From positions 126,435 through 190,434 of the forward strand of contig NW_003216446.1 of NCBI RefSeq assembly GCF_000006405.1: a stretch of DNA of 64,000 nt, written 5' to 3'. Below the pieces are notes generated by a model. The model had not been told where the DNA came from, ran no database searches, and was given only the letters and a program-made list of their open reading frames with translations. The translations under genes were made by a program, and so were the position numbers. The DNA is from Perkinsus marinus ATCC 50983 (Eukaryota; Perkinsozoa; Perkinsida; Perkinsidae). Within the stretch, counting starts at the first letter, position 1, and the number at the start of each line of letters is the position of its first letter. Shown here piece by piece: positions 9,510 through 20,004 of the stretch.

Positions 9510-12500
9510 ATGGCCGCTACAGTGATGAGCACGCCGTCTGCAGCACCACCGTCGTTGCTTACAGTAGACGCGTCAGGAGATGCATCCACGATGTTGGCTG
9601 TTGATCTATCGGCATGTGTGGACGTCGAAATGGAGGAAGAGTTACGGAGGAACCCGGGGTCGATGCGGCTTTGGTGGTATTACATTCAAGCGACGACTAA
9701 ACGGATGGAGATGAAACAGAATGCCGATTTGAAGGTGAGGAAGAAGCATTGGTGTGGTATGAGTTGTGTTATTTAGGATGCCTTTATGGAGTTCCTATTC
9801 CAGCTGCACGAGAGGGCTTTGAGAGAGCTGCCGAGATGTTATAAGATTTGGCACAATTATCTCAAACTGCGGGTAGGACTATTGGTTGCCAGACTCTGTC
9901 ACCAGAATGCATCGTCGTTATTTCTACTCGCACGAGTGATGTTATCATTGGTAAAATATTCTTTTCAGGAATCATATGTGGAGGATGTATGCGTGACGGA
10001 TCCTGCATGTGATGTGGTAGAGGCTTGCTATGCTCGAGCGGTGTGTGTGTTGGGAAAGATGCCTCGTATATGGGAGGAGTATATTGAACACCTCACGAGA
10101 CGATTGAAAATAACTTCAACGCGGCATGTGGGCTCGTTCGACTCTGAGAGTTTTCTCATTGTATTTGGTTAGGTCATCTACCAGGCGTTGAGGAGTTTAC
10201 CTATCACACAGCACTATCGAATTTGGGCACTGGTGAGGTTGGGTTGGAGTGGTATGAATTATGATATTTTTGTAGGCGATGAAAATGATAAGAGAGCTGA
10301 ACGTGCCAGTGAGGACTGGTGGAGAGTTGTTTAGAAGTTATCTCATGTTGGAACCGGCGCATGCAGAAACCTACGTGGCGTATTTGGAGGGCGAGGAGCA
10401 ATGGGATGAGGCCGCTAAGTTGTTGGTGAGTCATCGAGTTAATGGTGTAGTGGTAGAGTGGTCGGCTGACTTATGAGAGGTCGTGGGATCGATTCTATGT
10501 GGTATTATTTCAGATGAAATTGGTTAACGATCCCGACTTCGTGTCCATGGAAGGAAAGTCCAACCACCAGCTCTGGCTTGAGCTATGCGATATGGTCACT
10601 ACCCATGGTGAGCACCCCTCATATTCATGCGGTTTATAGACTCCGGGAATATGCCAACTGCATCCATGTAGCATGTCCGTGGCTGCTGCCCCTCTCAGGC
10701 CCTTCTATCAAGTCTGTGGAGGTCGACGCGGTGGTGCGTTCGGCCATAGGGAAGTTCTCAGACCAAACAGGCCGCCTTTGGAACAGTCTCGCAGACTATT
10801 ACGTTCAATTGGGCAACTTCGGCAAGGTATGTAGGGATCAGATCGAAATTTCGGTAGTCATGCATTGCTTCGCTCCGCCTAATTTTCAGGCGCGTGACGT
10901 TTATGAGGAAGCGCTGGAGAGTATATCAACAGTGCGAGATTTCTCGTTGGTCTTCGAAGCCTATCAGAAGTTCCTCGAGAATCTCGTCACTGTTTACAGT
11001 GAAATGGAGGAGGAAAATGAGGAGGGCGAAGATACGGCAGGCTCGACTGCAGATCTTCTGGTGGAGGTGAGAAAGTCCCGCGTTCGATCCCGGCACCCCG
11101 CATTTTTCCCCGCAGGTTCTGGCTAAACTCATTGACCGTCGATTGGACCTCCAATCTCAAGTCAAACTCCGTCAAAATCCCAATAAAGTCTCTGAGTGGA
11201 TTTCCCGGGCCAAACTTTTCAAAGATGACCCGCTGACGGTCGTTAGTAGGAATTTGCTCACTAGAATTTTGGGAAATTTTTGTCTCCAATTTCTCAGAGA
11301 CTTTTGCTGAAGCTGTGAAGACTGTTGATCCGTTCCAAGCTGATGGGAGATTAAGTCGCCTTTGGATAGAATTCGCTAAGTAAGGATTTTCCGAGGGGGA
11401 TGTGATCGGTATAGTAGTCGGCGGTCAGTAGTCACTGTATTAATGGGAAATTCGACAATGAATGAATTATTGGAGTTTCACCCGTGATATGAAAAACATA
11501 TTTCACGACTATTGCATACAGCGAATATCGCGTTTTTCACCGAGTTTTACGCCACTTCACGTAAATCGGATGAAACTCTAAATTGTTTATCTTATGCCGA
11601 AACGTGGGGTAGCTCAAAGTGAGATCGGTAATCGATCATCAGGGCGAGCGCGGTTCTCCTCTGTTATCAGTTACTACATCAATACTGGTAAAGATATTGC
11701 GAATGCTCGGGCGGTGTACGAGAAGGCGGTGAAAGTGGAGTTTCGCAATGCGGAGGAGTTGGCGTCGGTGTGGTGCTCGTGGATTGAGATGGAGATTCAA
11801 CAGAAGAATAACAAACAGGTGAGAGGAGACCTCTGAAAAAGGGGAAAGTGATTGTCGTTTGTTCTCGACCAGGCGTTGGAAATTTCGAGACGTGCGGTTG
11901 GCCAGTATAAAGGGGCGGAAGCTGGTACAGTGCAAGCTCAGCTGTCGAGGAGTGTGCGACTGTGGCATTTGGCTGCTGACTGTGAAAGATTTATTGCCAA
12001 GAATTTGGTATGCACGCATGCGCAAGGGAAATTATCGGTTCATGTTGTGGTATTAGGACACGACGAGAGCTGTTTACGATAAGATGATCGATTTGAAAGT
12101 GGCGACTCCGCAGACTTGTACGTTGTGTCACCAACGGGTGTCACCACATCACCGTTGCTGTCGTTGTAGGTATCGATTACGCTCAGTTCGAGGAGGATAA
12201 CAAATACTTTGAGAAATCTTTCCAAGTTTACGAAAGGGCTGTGAGCCTGTTTCGATGGCCGCATGCCAAGGACATTTGGGTGAGTTGGTTGAGGTCTTCG
12301 GAAGTATTGATGATGGTGAATGTAGGTACTTTATTTATCCAAGTTCACTAATCGTTATAAGGGCTCGAAGTTAGAGCGATCTCGGGAGCTCTTTGATCAC
12401 GCCTTAGCGCACTGTCCGAGCAAATACTGTCGCATGATGTAGGAGGAGGATGAGTATCTTAGGTTGCGGATGGTATGATACGGATTAGGTACCAGATGTA

Positions 12501-14094
12501 TGCGCAGTTTGAGGAGAGGTATGGTCTTGCGAAGGAATCTTTGAAGATTCTCCATCGAGGAGTGTCGAAGGTTGAGAAGAGTGAACGCGTCCGCATGTGA
12601 GAGGAAATTATTATTATCAAATTTTGATCGTAAAAACTTGTCGACCTCATGCGTGTCGTTCGTCGTAGTGAAGAATATCAATACGAAAATTTGAAGAAGT
12701 TGTGGATACTATAAGAAAGAGCGCTTTGGTATTGGTCCTCTGCAAAACTATACCACGACAAGGCAGGTATATAGAAATTGATGTACTTGTTAGACAAGTC
12801 GTTTTACATTTTGTTGGTTTGAAAAATGACCATCCGAAAAAATGTATAAATGGGAGATTTTTCGGGAATTTCTATAGTTGTTAAATCGTGAGGTACAACC
12901 TTCTTATTGCTAAGACGGTAGATCTACTGGGAGCCCCTGCAACAAGGCCTATCTATGAGGAAGCTATTGGTGAGTATTGTCGTACTGTCATTTATCATAC
13001 CACATTTTCTTTACTTCAGCAACTCTCGATGACGACCGTCAAATCGTGGGGATGTGCCTACAGTAAGTTCGCATTAGTGCTAATCTCGATGAGTGGATTT
13101 GAGGGAAATCGATCAAGATTCTTTCGACACCGCACGCGCGATAATTCCTGTGGTCGGGGGAAATGACCGAAGTATTTGTCAAAGACATAAATTATTAATT
13201 ATAGTCCAATAGTCTTGAGAAATTGGGTGAGTTGAAGTTACCCTTCTGAGACTTGCACTGCTGTGTGGTGGGTTTTCTGTTCGAAACTTTCGTGATAGAT
13301 GTGGAATTTTCAAATTTTTTACTCTTGGCGGGAGAAAATAAAATCATAGGTAGTGGTTACTGGAAAAAATATTCGTCATTTTTTCCTTGGCGCAGGTCAA
13401 TATTTTCCGATTTCAGGTATAGTAATATCGAGAGAGCTATGGGTGAGATCGATCGAGCTCGAGCTATTCTCAAGCACTGCAGCCAATACTGTGACCCTAG
13501 TAAGGATTCTCCCCTTCTTTGTGATGCGCTATGGTCCATGTTTAGGTAAGGAGAAATCAGAGGAGTACATTGGCAACTTCTGGAATGAATGGAGAGAGTT
13601 TGAGCTCACATATGGCAACGCTGATACGTAAGGCAAGATGCGTCTCGTCAGAGAAGCTCAGGTTTCTGTTGGCAGGTACCGAGAATTGAGACGAATTTGG
13701 AGAAGTGTCATGGCACAGTACTCGAGGCAACACTTCAATGCTACTGATATCAGCCATCAAATTACCGAGCAAATGGAGAGGGATAAAATGGAGGGAGATG
13801 ATGACAATGACGAAGTAGGTTGAAAAACAAAAGCTTGTTGATGAATTTGTATTTCTAGGCGGATCCGATGGCAGCAGCGGAGAGACAAGCTGAGCGAAAA
13901 AGAGGTGGGAAAAGATAATTTTTTTCGGGATAGTTTGAGTTTTGTCCTCAGCTCGAGAGGAAGGGGACAGTGGAGATTCTGTGACGAAAAGACTTCGAAT
14001 GCAGGAAGAAAAGTTGGACTTTATCGAGAGCGCTTCATTCACTGGAGAGAAAGAAGGGTTCTCTTTCAAGATGGGTGTTAGAGGCTTGGGGTGA
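9510..14094 (+). CDS. SYF1: Pre-mRNA splicing factor SYF1/XAB2 (HAT-repeat protein)
   Basis: Scaffold of the NineTeen/Prp19-associated complex of the spliceosome. The start MAATVMSTPSAAP at 9510 is followed by HAT repeats that track SYF1 from end to end: RRNPGSMRLWWYYIQ, RALRELPRCYKIWHNYLKLR, CVTDPACDVVEACYARAV, KMPRIWEEYIEHL, LRSLPITQHYRIWAL, EWISRAKLFKDDPLT, VYEKAVKVEFRNAEELASVW, TTRAVYDKMIDLKVATPQT, YFEKSFQVYERAVSLFRWP, RAMGEIDRARAILKHCSQYC, and the tail EKLDFIESASFTGEKEGFSF. I count about 18 introns. Among them are F1 (10426-10513, 11067-11115), F5 (10827-10889) and F2 (12008-12056) types, and one long intron holds a MITE (11471-11579). The stop TGA at 14092 follows a spliced last exon; an unspliced reading would stop at 13916. 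Some exon edges between 12.4 and 13.5 kb are approximate. Confidence 0.95.
10426..10513 (+). repeat. F1 intron, full-length tRNA-like, 88 nt
   Basis: Fixed on both sides by SYF1 coding frame (…AAKLL | MKLVNDPDF). Inside is an A-box-like GTGTAGTGGTAGAGTGG, an anticodon-arm-sized spacer, GAGAGGTCGTGGGATCGATT (B-box-like T arm), then a pyrimidine-rich tail ending ATTTCAG. The order and spacing are those of a tRNA gene. Confidence 0.75.
10827..10889 (+). repeat. F5-type intron, 63 nt
   Basis: SYF1 intron between LGNFGK and ARDVYEEAL. It ends with TTGCTTCGCTCCGCCTAATT then TTCAG. The same TGCTTCGCTCCGC string occurs at ~16928, ~17106 (variant) and ~35263. Confidence 0.6.
11067..11115 (+). repeat. 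F1 intron, short form, 49 nt
   Basis: SYF1 intron between ADLLVE and VLAKLIDRR. Nearly all of it is the T-arm half: GTGAGAAAGTCCCGCGTTCG then ATCCCGGCACC and CATTTTTCCCCGCAG. Confidence 0.75.
11471..11579. mobile_element. MITE-1 copy a
   Basis: About 109 bp with terminal inverted repeats TGGAGTTTCACCCGT / ATCGGATGAAACTCTA and subterminal palindromic pieces (CGTGATATGAAAAACATATT; GCGTTTTTCACCGAGTTTTA). It lies inside a SYF1 intron. Confidence 0.85.
12008..12056 (+). repeat. F2 intron (motif reversed), 49 nt
   Basis: SYF1 intron between ERFIAKNL and DTTRAVYD. It begins GTATGCACGCATGCGCAAGG, which carries the F2 motif as its reverse complement. Confidence 0.6.
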
Positions 14095-15171
14095 GGCTTC
14101 AGGGAATTTATCGGTCCATTGTAGCGTTCCTTGCAGATACTACAGAGACCTTGGTGGGCTGCTCGCACTAGAAGCTGCTCATACTGGAAGAAACGACGAA
14201 GACATAGAGTTGTCTGATGATCTATAGAGTCAATAAAAAGATCGTTTCGAAACGTTATCACACCGAATTGAGTTCGTCAGTAGTTCGGATATGAGACGAT
14301 GACGCGAAGTTTGATTGGACGTCCAAGAGTGCAGGTCCAGGCTTGCATGGGGCAAATTCAAGCAAGCGTAACAAGTATCGCTCGTGCGTGCGTGGCGCAC
14401 GCCATGGTGATCGACTCGAATGAGGAGGTAGTGCAACCGGTCGAGGACCAGGTGATAGCAATCTGGCTGTGCAAGAGCATCTCGAGCCGGTTCCACTCTG
14501 GAATTTTTCTTTTATTGTTTTTACTAGTTGTTTGGGGGACATTGCCTATGTGCCTGCGTGCTAGGCAATGTGACTGTGGTGTTGAGCCAATGCACGGCGT
14601 ATTGTGAGGTTCGGTATTATCACCGCCCTCTGCTGCCTAGTTGGCTAACACCCAGTCTCACCCAACACTCCCAAATGACTAATACGATGCGGTGGAGCGG
14701 GCCTTGATGATATTGAACACAAAAGTCTGCATGATGGATGTTCACGAAGGACGCATTGAGTGTGATTCGCGTATTATGTGATTCACATTGATTTTTTTAA
14801 TTTCGTACCAACGATTAGTCCTTGAGGAATATCACCTCCGGGAGCATGATACGATGGGAGGCAAGAAACCCCCTGCTGGAGTCGAACTGGATAGTCGATT
14901 CAGCAGACCTGATGTGGGTGATATCTTCACTCGACCACCCACCGATAGTCAGTCATGAGATGCTCTCGTTCACACCCCTAATCTTCTTGGGACATATGCA
15001 GAACCAAACGTCATGTTCGAAATCGTTACGAAGATATTCTCAGGAACACTGTAGTGAGTATTGTAAGGCTATCCTTTTTCCACTACTACAACACTCAACA
15101 GCTACATAGTAAACGGATAACTGAGTATTCTCGTATTCGTTAAAAGGTAAGTGTAAATAATCATCGAATCT
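14095..15171. other. Spacer SYF1 - H2B (convergent 3' ends)
   Basis: Both flanking genes end here. A 102-codon plus frame (14299) and a 95-codon plus frame (14822) lack any family signature or good splice context. At ~14870 the text CTGCTGGAGTCGAACTGGAT is another B-box-like piece. No terminator or poly(A) signal is distinctive. Confidence 0.4.
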
Positions 15172-15513
15172 TTAAGCAGACGTGAACTTGGTCACAGCCT
15201 TAGTGCCCTCACTCACAGCGTGCTTAGCCAGCTCACCGGGAAGGACCAGCCTGATAGCAGTCTGTATCTCCCTACTCGAAAGAGTCCCCTTGTTGCTGTA
15301 TTTGCACAATTTACTGGCCTCGGTCATAATCCTATCGAAAGTGTCATTCACGAGGGAGTTCATAATCATCATACTCTTCTTGGAGATGCCCGTCTTAGGA
15401 TGGACCTGCTTGAGGACCTTGAAGATGTAGCTGTTGAAGGTCTCTGAACGGGAACGTCTCTTCTTCTTGATGTCCTTGGACACACCACTGGCCGCCTTAG
15501 TAGGGGAAGACAT
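15172..15513 (-). CDS. H2B: Histone H2B
   Basis: Core nucleosomal histone. A single exon of 113 residues starting [20 protein letters not shown], the basic tail, followed by the full histone fold: [20 protein letters not shown] (alpha1-L1), [20 protein letters not shown] (alpha2), [20 protein letters not shown] (alpha3) and [20 protein letters not shown] (alphaC). An upstream in-frame ATG would add 20 hydrophobic, non-histone residues, so the internal Met at 15513 is chosen. The C-terminal KAVTKFTSA has the Lys used for H2B ubiquitylation. Only this gene and the retroelement Gag lack introns, as is usual for histone genes. A TATA-like TATTATATAG sits on the minus strand near 15670, ~155 bp upstream of the ATG; its role is unproven. 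Confidence 0.97.
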   Translation of the reverse strand: MSSPTKAASGVSKDIKKKRRSRSETFNSYIFKVLKQVHPKTGISKKSMMIMNSLVNDTFDRIMTEASKLCKYSNKGTLSSREIQTAIRLVLPGELAKHAVSEGTKAVTKFTSA

Positions 15514-15756
15514 ATTCTTCAATACAACTGCACAACTCGGGAATACAATGCATTTGGAACATTCATCGGTCATTCATCCTCTAATTATGATCGGAAGCTT
15601 TCAGCCTACAATGAAGTTATACTACTCCCGAAGTGTAGTTCGTACAGTATGACAATTAAAGGACAAACTATATAATAGAAGATGTGATTTGAAACGAATG
15701 CACTCAAAACCAAACACCAGCGAGTCGATCGTGAAACAACATACGCAAGGGGAACT

Positions 15757-16427
15757 TTAGAAAAGTCCCTTGGAGTGCATGTGGAAAGCCCTAGCCCGCA
15801 TCTTCCTCTCCCTCTTAGTCGTAAGATACTCCATCCTAGTGTGCCGGACCGTCCTCCTGTTGTCAACACGTCCACAACTCTCAAGTAACTGACAAGAATG
15901 CTGCTACCGGGGATCGAACCAGAGACCTCCCCACCTTCCGGAATTTCTCTGCCTTCGATTTGGCATCCAAAAATGTCCCTCCTTGCACACGGAATAATCG
16001 ATGACTGAATAAAAGTGTACATCAACGACAGATGATCTCTACTCACCGAGGCCTCCCCTTCTCAGTCCACCCAACCCGCCAACAGTTCATCCTCGGATAA
16101 TACATCACTTCTGAAACCGTACTGAAAGAAAACTTCCATCAAAACGATTAACCAAAATTATGGTCAGACACCTCATATCATAGGGTATCCTATCGTGAAC
16201 AACATTGTATCTTCGCCGCTTCCAGAAATTTTCCGGTAGTAAATTGTAGGGATAATCAGCACCGCAGAATCGACCATCGCGGACCGTAGCTACGAACTGC
16301 TGTAATCTGCACGCATGCACAAGTCGTCAGTAAAAGATTCCCTTCCTGCCCACTTGTAATTCTTCGGCAAATACTTTGCAAATCCGTCAACAACTGCCTC
16401 CCTCTCAGGAAGGGCTCTCCACGCTGA
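15757..16427 (-). CDS. AP2-domain protein (5' end unresolved)
   Basis: Exons on the minus strand: 16427-16354, 16306-16172, 16121-16047, 16004-15935, 15888-15757. All junctions are GT/AG and in phase. The N-terminal part (AWRALPEREAVVDGFAKYLP, QQFVATVRDGRFCGADYPYN) precedes a single AP2-like fold: STVSEVMYYPRMNCWRVGWT, EKGRPRHRLFRVQGGTFLDA, KSKAEKFRKLLESCGR, that is three strands with the W-x-V-x-W pattern and the amphipathic helix. The very basic tail ends KRERKMRARAFHMHSKGLF. Apicomplexan AP2 proteins are DNA-binding regulators, but AP2-like folds also occur in mitochondrial ribosomal proteins of that group; with one domain and a basic tail I cannot decide. A possible first exon at 16915-16794 (MILSSSFGG...) does not join in phase. 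Confidence 0.7.
15889..15934 (-). repeat. F1 intron, short form, 46 nt
   Basis: AP2-gene intron: GTGGGGAGGTCTCTGGTTCG, then ATCCCCGGTAGCAGCATTC and TTGTCAG. B-box core GGTTCGATCCCCGG. Confidence 0.75.
16307..16353 (-). repeat. F2 intron, 47 nt
   Basis: AP2-gene intron between YLPKNYK and LQQFVATV. It ends exactly in GTGCATGCGTGCAG, so the repeated motif forms the acceptor. Confidence 0.75.
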
Positions 16428-16741
16428 CTGAATATGGGGATGTCTGGTAACCTTAGGATGGGGTGGACGGTACCTACACCGTCACGCGCCACAAAATTCC
16501 TGCACGCATGCACAAGCAAGTCTCCCGAATCCACGACTTATCGAAATGAGAAGGAAGATATCTACAGCATCCTTACTATTCCAAAATCATGAGAGGAACT
16601 TGCAAGCATTTTCGAGGGAAAAGCGACCTAACTAAACCTAGCACGCATGCACACGGACTCGCGATAGAGATAACACTACCACAAAAACAAACGAACGATT
16701 CAAAAACTCGGATTAGTCTGACACGCTAAGAGGGGGACAAT

Positions 16742-16789
16742 CTGCACAATGGACCTTATCTGTATCTTCCACGCTCCGACCTAAGATAC
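16742..16789 (-). repeat. F4-type intron-like element, 48 nt
   Basis: GTATCTTAGGTCGGAGCGTG ... GAAGATACAGATAAGGTCC ... GTGCAG. It is the F4 consensus, with GT and AG at its ends; the flanking exons are not resolved. Further F2 motifs (16500, 16642) and an F3 motif (~16475-16498) crowd the same interval, so this is probably a cluster of introns in the 5' part of the AP2 gene. Confidence 0.55.
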
Positions 16790-17228
16790 CTCCTACCATT
16801 TGAAATAACATCCCGGTTTAACAATGAGGGTCCTCCGTTGAGGCTGCAGCCCGACTGCCAACTGACAAGCCTTTCGCCATGCACAACATCCACCAAACGA
16901 AGATGACAAAATCATCGAAACAAAAACTGCTTCGCTCCGCTCAAGCTCCAATAACACAACCTTGAATATTCGTCCCCATCACGAAGACGATGAACCGCCT
17001 ACCCACAACTCCATGAACCCCCCATCATTCTGAGGCCCAACAACGTAATATACCTGTAAACTTCAACTCACAGATGAAAATGTGAACAAATCAGCCAAAC
17101 AAAAACCGCTCCGCTCCGCTAATAATACAAGTCAAATGTAACTCAGTAACTTCCAATTGCATCAGTGATAGCAGGTTTCAGTTCGAGGAGGAGGGAGGAA
17201 TAAAAAACAACACAACAATACGGAAAAA

Positions 17229-19582
17229 CTACCAAAAACCATCGTCATCAGAAGGATGCTCTTCCTCGTCAGCATCGACTTGTGAAATTTTTGGGAAAAG
17301 TTTGAGAACATTTTCCGTCGTCTGCTTTGTGACCTCCTCCGGGGTCACACCCAACAGCTCTGCCACAGCGTACGCTACAGCAACCGTCCTGACCAATCAA
17401 AACTTTCTCACCGATACAAAAATATGAGAGATTTTCCCACTAATATTTTAGTGACATGTCTGGATATGTTCCTGATGCCCATAAAATAGAACTCTGATTC
17501 AACGACATTGCCACGTTTTCCAACGAAAGATAGATCTTTTCAAAAATCCACAAGAAAATTCCCTAAAACTTTCCAATACCCCCCAGTCTTTAGTTTGCAA
17601 CAACGGAAAAACCGGTCATCATTTCATAAACTCACCCCACCGGTCCACCCACAGGAGTAAAATGAGAGGAGAAAAAAATGTAAATTTTCCGGAAAAATAC
17701 TCGCGAGAGATTACAAGCGAGTCCTACGGATGGAATCCCTCCCCCCTACTCCTCACCGTAGTTACCCCGCTGGCTCTGTCTTCTTAGTCCCCTTTAGACC
17801 CTCAACTTCATAATAATCATCATCACCTCGCATATACGGTGAATCCGTCTCCAACATTAGCCGAGATAATGGCAGATACCCACAAGATACCATTGATCGA
17901 ATCGAGGCACCTCTTGCACGCATGCACACGTAACTATAGGGAACGTGGGATCAGGACAAGATGGACTACGACTATGAAGTAATATAAGTGATGACCATTA
18001 TAGATGTACCACCATAGAAGAATAGCTGAGCCAGTTTATGTGATCGTGATTTTATTATTGTTTGATAATAATAAAATGTTATATAACATTGGAAGAAAAG
18101 TGATGAAAAAACGTCCCCCCTGAGGTTCGATCCCACGACCTTCCCACGACTAGCGCTACCACTACCCAGTTAGCCCAATCCAATAGCCCTTTTGTATGTA
18201 CTCCTGTGCAATCTGCCGAGTGCCCGTAAAACAATGAAATACTGCCTGTTTCGGGTCGATCGAGTGCTTAGATAAAATACGCAACTACAACAAGCAGCGT
18301 CACGCGCCACAGAATTATGCCACTACTACACAGTCCTTGTCTGAACCCAGCGGCCCCCCACCCTTCACACGATCCCTCTCGTGCAGGAATAACGGCATGT
18401 GCAACTCGGACGCTAATGCTACCTGTACGGAGCTCTCAGAATGGAATTCCGATATACTCCGATAAGATTTAAATTCTGTTAACATTTTTTTTCTAATTTC
18501 GAACAACAGATGAAGTTATGTGTTCGTTTTTGCACAGTGCAAAACATCAACAAAATCCATAGCACTATTTTCCCATGAACCACTGTGGCGTGTTATGCCA
18601 ACCCCAAGCTAGCCCTGGAGAGACTGGGCAGACTACAGAGTGTAACTATCATCATTGCCTGTACTCCAGACCCCTTATTAATCGATCTATATGTATCCGC
18701 ACGACAGTGTTAATCTTCATTCCCGAATATGTCGAGCTCTTGAAGCTACACTCAAGGGCAGCAGGAGTTGCCACAGTGTTTACCTTCAATGCAACTGAGA
18801 TATGCTCCTACCGGTTACGAGCTATTCTATCTAGTCTACTACATAACGACAAGCCTCCTAAAGAGCTACCTGTCTATCAAACCATTTCAATTGCTCTTCT
18901 CGTGTGGAGAACATTCTATCATAATCCAGCCCACATTCCCCGATCGCCACACAATACGGAGATGCTGCTAACCGTCGTAGTTCTGCAATGGTAGTCTGAA
19001 GAAAATGCAGGATGCCGGGATCGATCCGGGGACCTTTCAATTACTACTTCATCACAATTCTTCACCTCGTGAGGATGAACACCAGCTGTGAAGAACAACT
19101 TCGGCCGGTCACCAGACGGGACATTTTTAATTCTCTCACGACACAGCTGCTCAGCCCATTTAGACCCTAACAGAGTTTACGACCAAATTAAAATTATTGA
19201 TACCACTCCACCCCCAACCGCTAAACGATTGAACCACAACACAGTATAAAACAGATCCGTTGTCAACTCTCAGGGCATTCCAAGATCTCAACACGCACTA
19301 GAGACTTTCCACGAATTCCAACGTTTACAAGATCTGCATCGAAATATCACTCCAGAAGCTGCCACGTTGGAAGCCTTGTTAAAACTCCTCCTCCTCCTCT
19401 TCCCAACATGCCTTACTTTTCACACTGGTCCCGGTGACAATGATCCTCTTTACCCCAGCAGCCAAGCTCCTACGTAGTTGCTGAGCTAATAGCCCATCAC
19501 TGAGTGTGGCGATGTTGGCCCCTGAGGAGAGAAAGCTTACATACCGTTTATATACCATATCGAACCGGAATAAATCACCCAT
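17229..19582 (-). CDS. TATDN1: TatD-family metal-dependent DNase (TATDN1 type)
   Basis: Magnesium-dependent 3'-5' exonuclease/AP-endonuclease family with a TIM-barrel fold. Exons in order: ~19535-19410 (GANIATLSDGLLAQQLRR, then AAGVKRIIVTGTSVKS), 18995-18870 (AELRRLAASPYCVAIGECGL then DYDR, with the metal-binding Glu), ~18440-18370 (LASELHMPLFLHERD, metal-binding His), ~17912-17766 (LPLSRLMLETDSPYMRG, catalytic Asp) and 17388-17229 (AVAELLGVTPEEVTKQTTEN). The start is taken as MGDLFRFDM at 19582, which lacks the HxH motif, as TATDN1 does. Joining exon 1 to GANIATL needs a non-canonical boundary or a different start. The exon bearing the HCFTG-type His is not found. F1 and F2 elements form several acceptors. 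Confidence 0.85.
18100..18190 (-). repeat. F1 element in TatD intron
   Basis: Read on the minus strand: GGGCTAACTGGGTAGTGGTA (A-box-like), GCGCTAGTCGTGGGAAGGTC, then GTGGGATCGAACCTC (B-box-like). Spacing matches a tRNA gene; exact ends are unclear. Confidence 0.5.
18996..19040 (-). repeat. F1 3' part forming TatD exon-2 acceptor
   Basis: AAAGGTCCCCGGATCGATCC, CGGCATCCTGCATTTTCTTC, AG. The acceptor AG is directly followed by the TatD exon at 18995. Confidence 0.65.
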
Positions 19583-19614
19583 TTAAACGATGAATAATTG
19601 TAGATAGTTTACAA

Positions 19615-19792
19615 CAGTGGGAAAATGTGCACATGGTCAACTACATGTGTTGGTGATAATATCAGAATTCTGAGGAATTTTTGCAAAACTTGATTTTTAT
19701 ACGCTTCTCGAACTGTATATAAATTCCTATATACTTAGTCAGCAAACTCCTGAGACCAGCTGAGGAAAGTAAACATATATTACAACACAGTG
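19615..19792. mobile_element. MITE-2 (hAT-like) copy a
   Basis: Starts CAGTGGGAAAATGTGCACAT, ends GTAAACATATATTACAACAC; internal GTCAACTACATGTGTTGGTG and CTCCTGAGACCAGCTGAGGA shared with the other copies. Confidence 0.75.
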
Positions 19793-19854
19793 ATTGTACA
19801 ATTATGGCATTATGTTGGTCCGATTCGAGATTCACATCCGACGATTATATGCAT

Positions 19855-20004
19855 TGGAGTTTCACAACTACCCGTTTTATGTGAAGTGGCGTCGTAAAAC
19901 TCGGTGAAAAAAGCGAAATTCGCGGTGATATGTAGTAGTCGTGAAATATGTTTTTCAGTGAAAATTTTCACTAGTGTTTCTCATATCACTAGGGTGAAAC
20001 TCCA
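19855..20004. mobile_element. MITE-1 copy b
   Basis: About 150 bp: TGGAGTTTCACAACTACCCG at one end, AGGGTGAAACTCCA at the other, with shared core GAAGTGGCGTCGTAAAACTC and GTAGTCGTGAAATATGTTTT. Confidence 0.85.

Noticed and set aside
13557-14261. 234-codon minus-strand frame
   Set aside because: It is antisense to the well-supported SYF1 3' exons and has no family signature.
14299-14607. 102-codon plus frame with a hydrophobic stretch
   Set aside because: Single hydrophobic run from a T-rich tract, no homology and no exon context.
15606-16046. 146-codon minus frame
   Set aside because: Crosses two AP2-gene introns in the wrong frame; spliced exons give the AP2 fold instead.
16301-16324. A 14-nt intron GTGCATGCGTGCAG
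   Set aside because: Removing only these 14 nt restores a frame, but a normal 47-nt GT...AG intron (16307-16353) gives an equally good and simpler junction.
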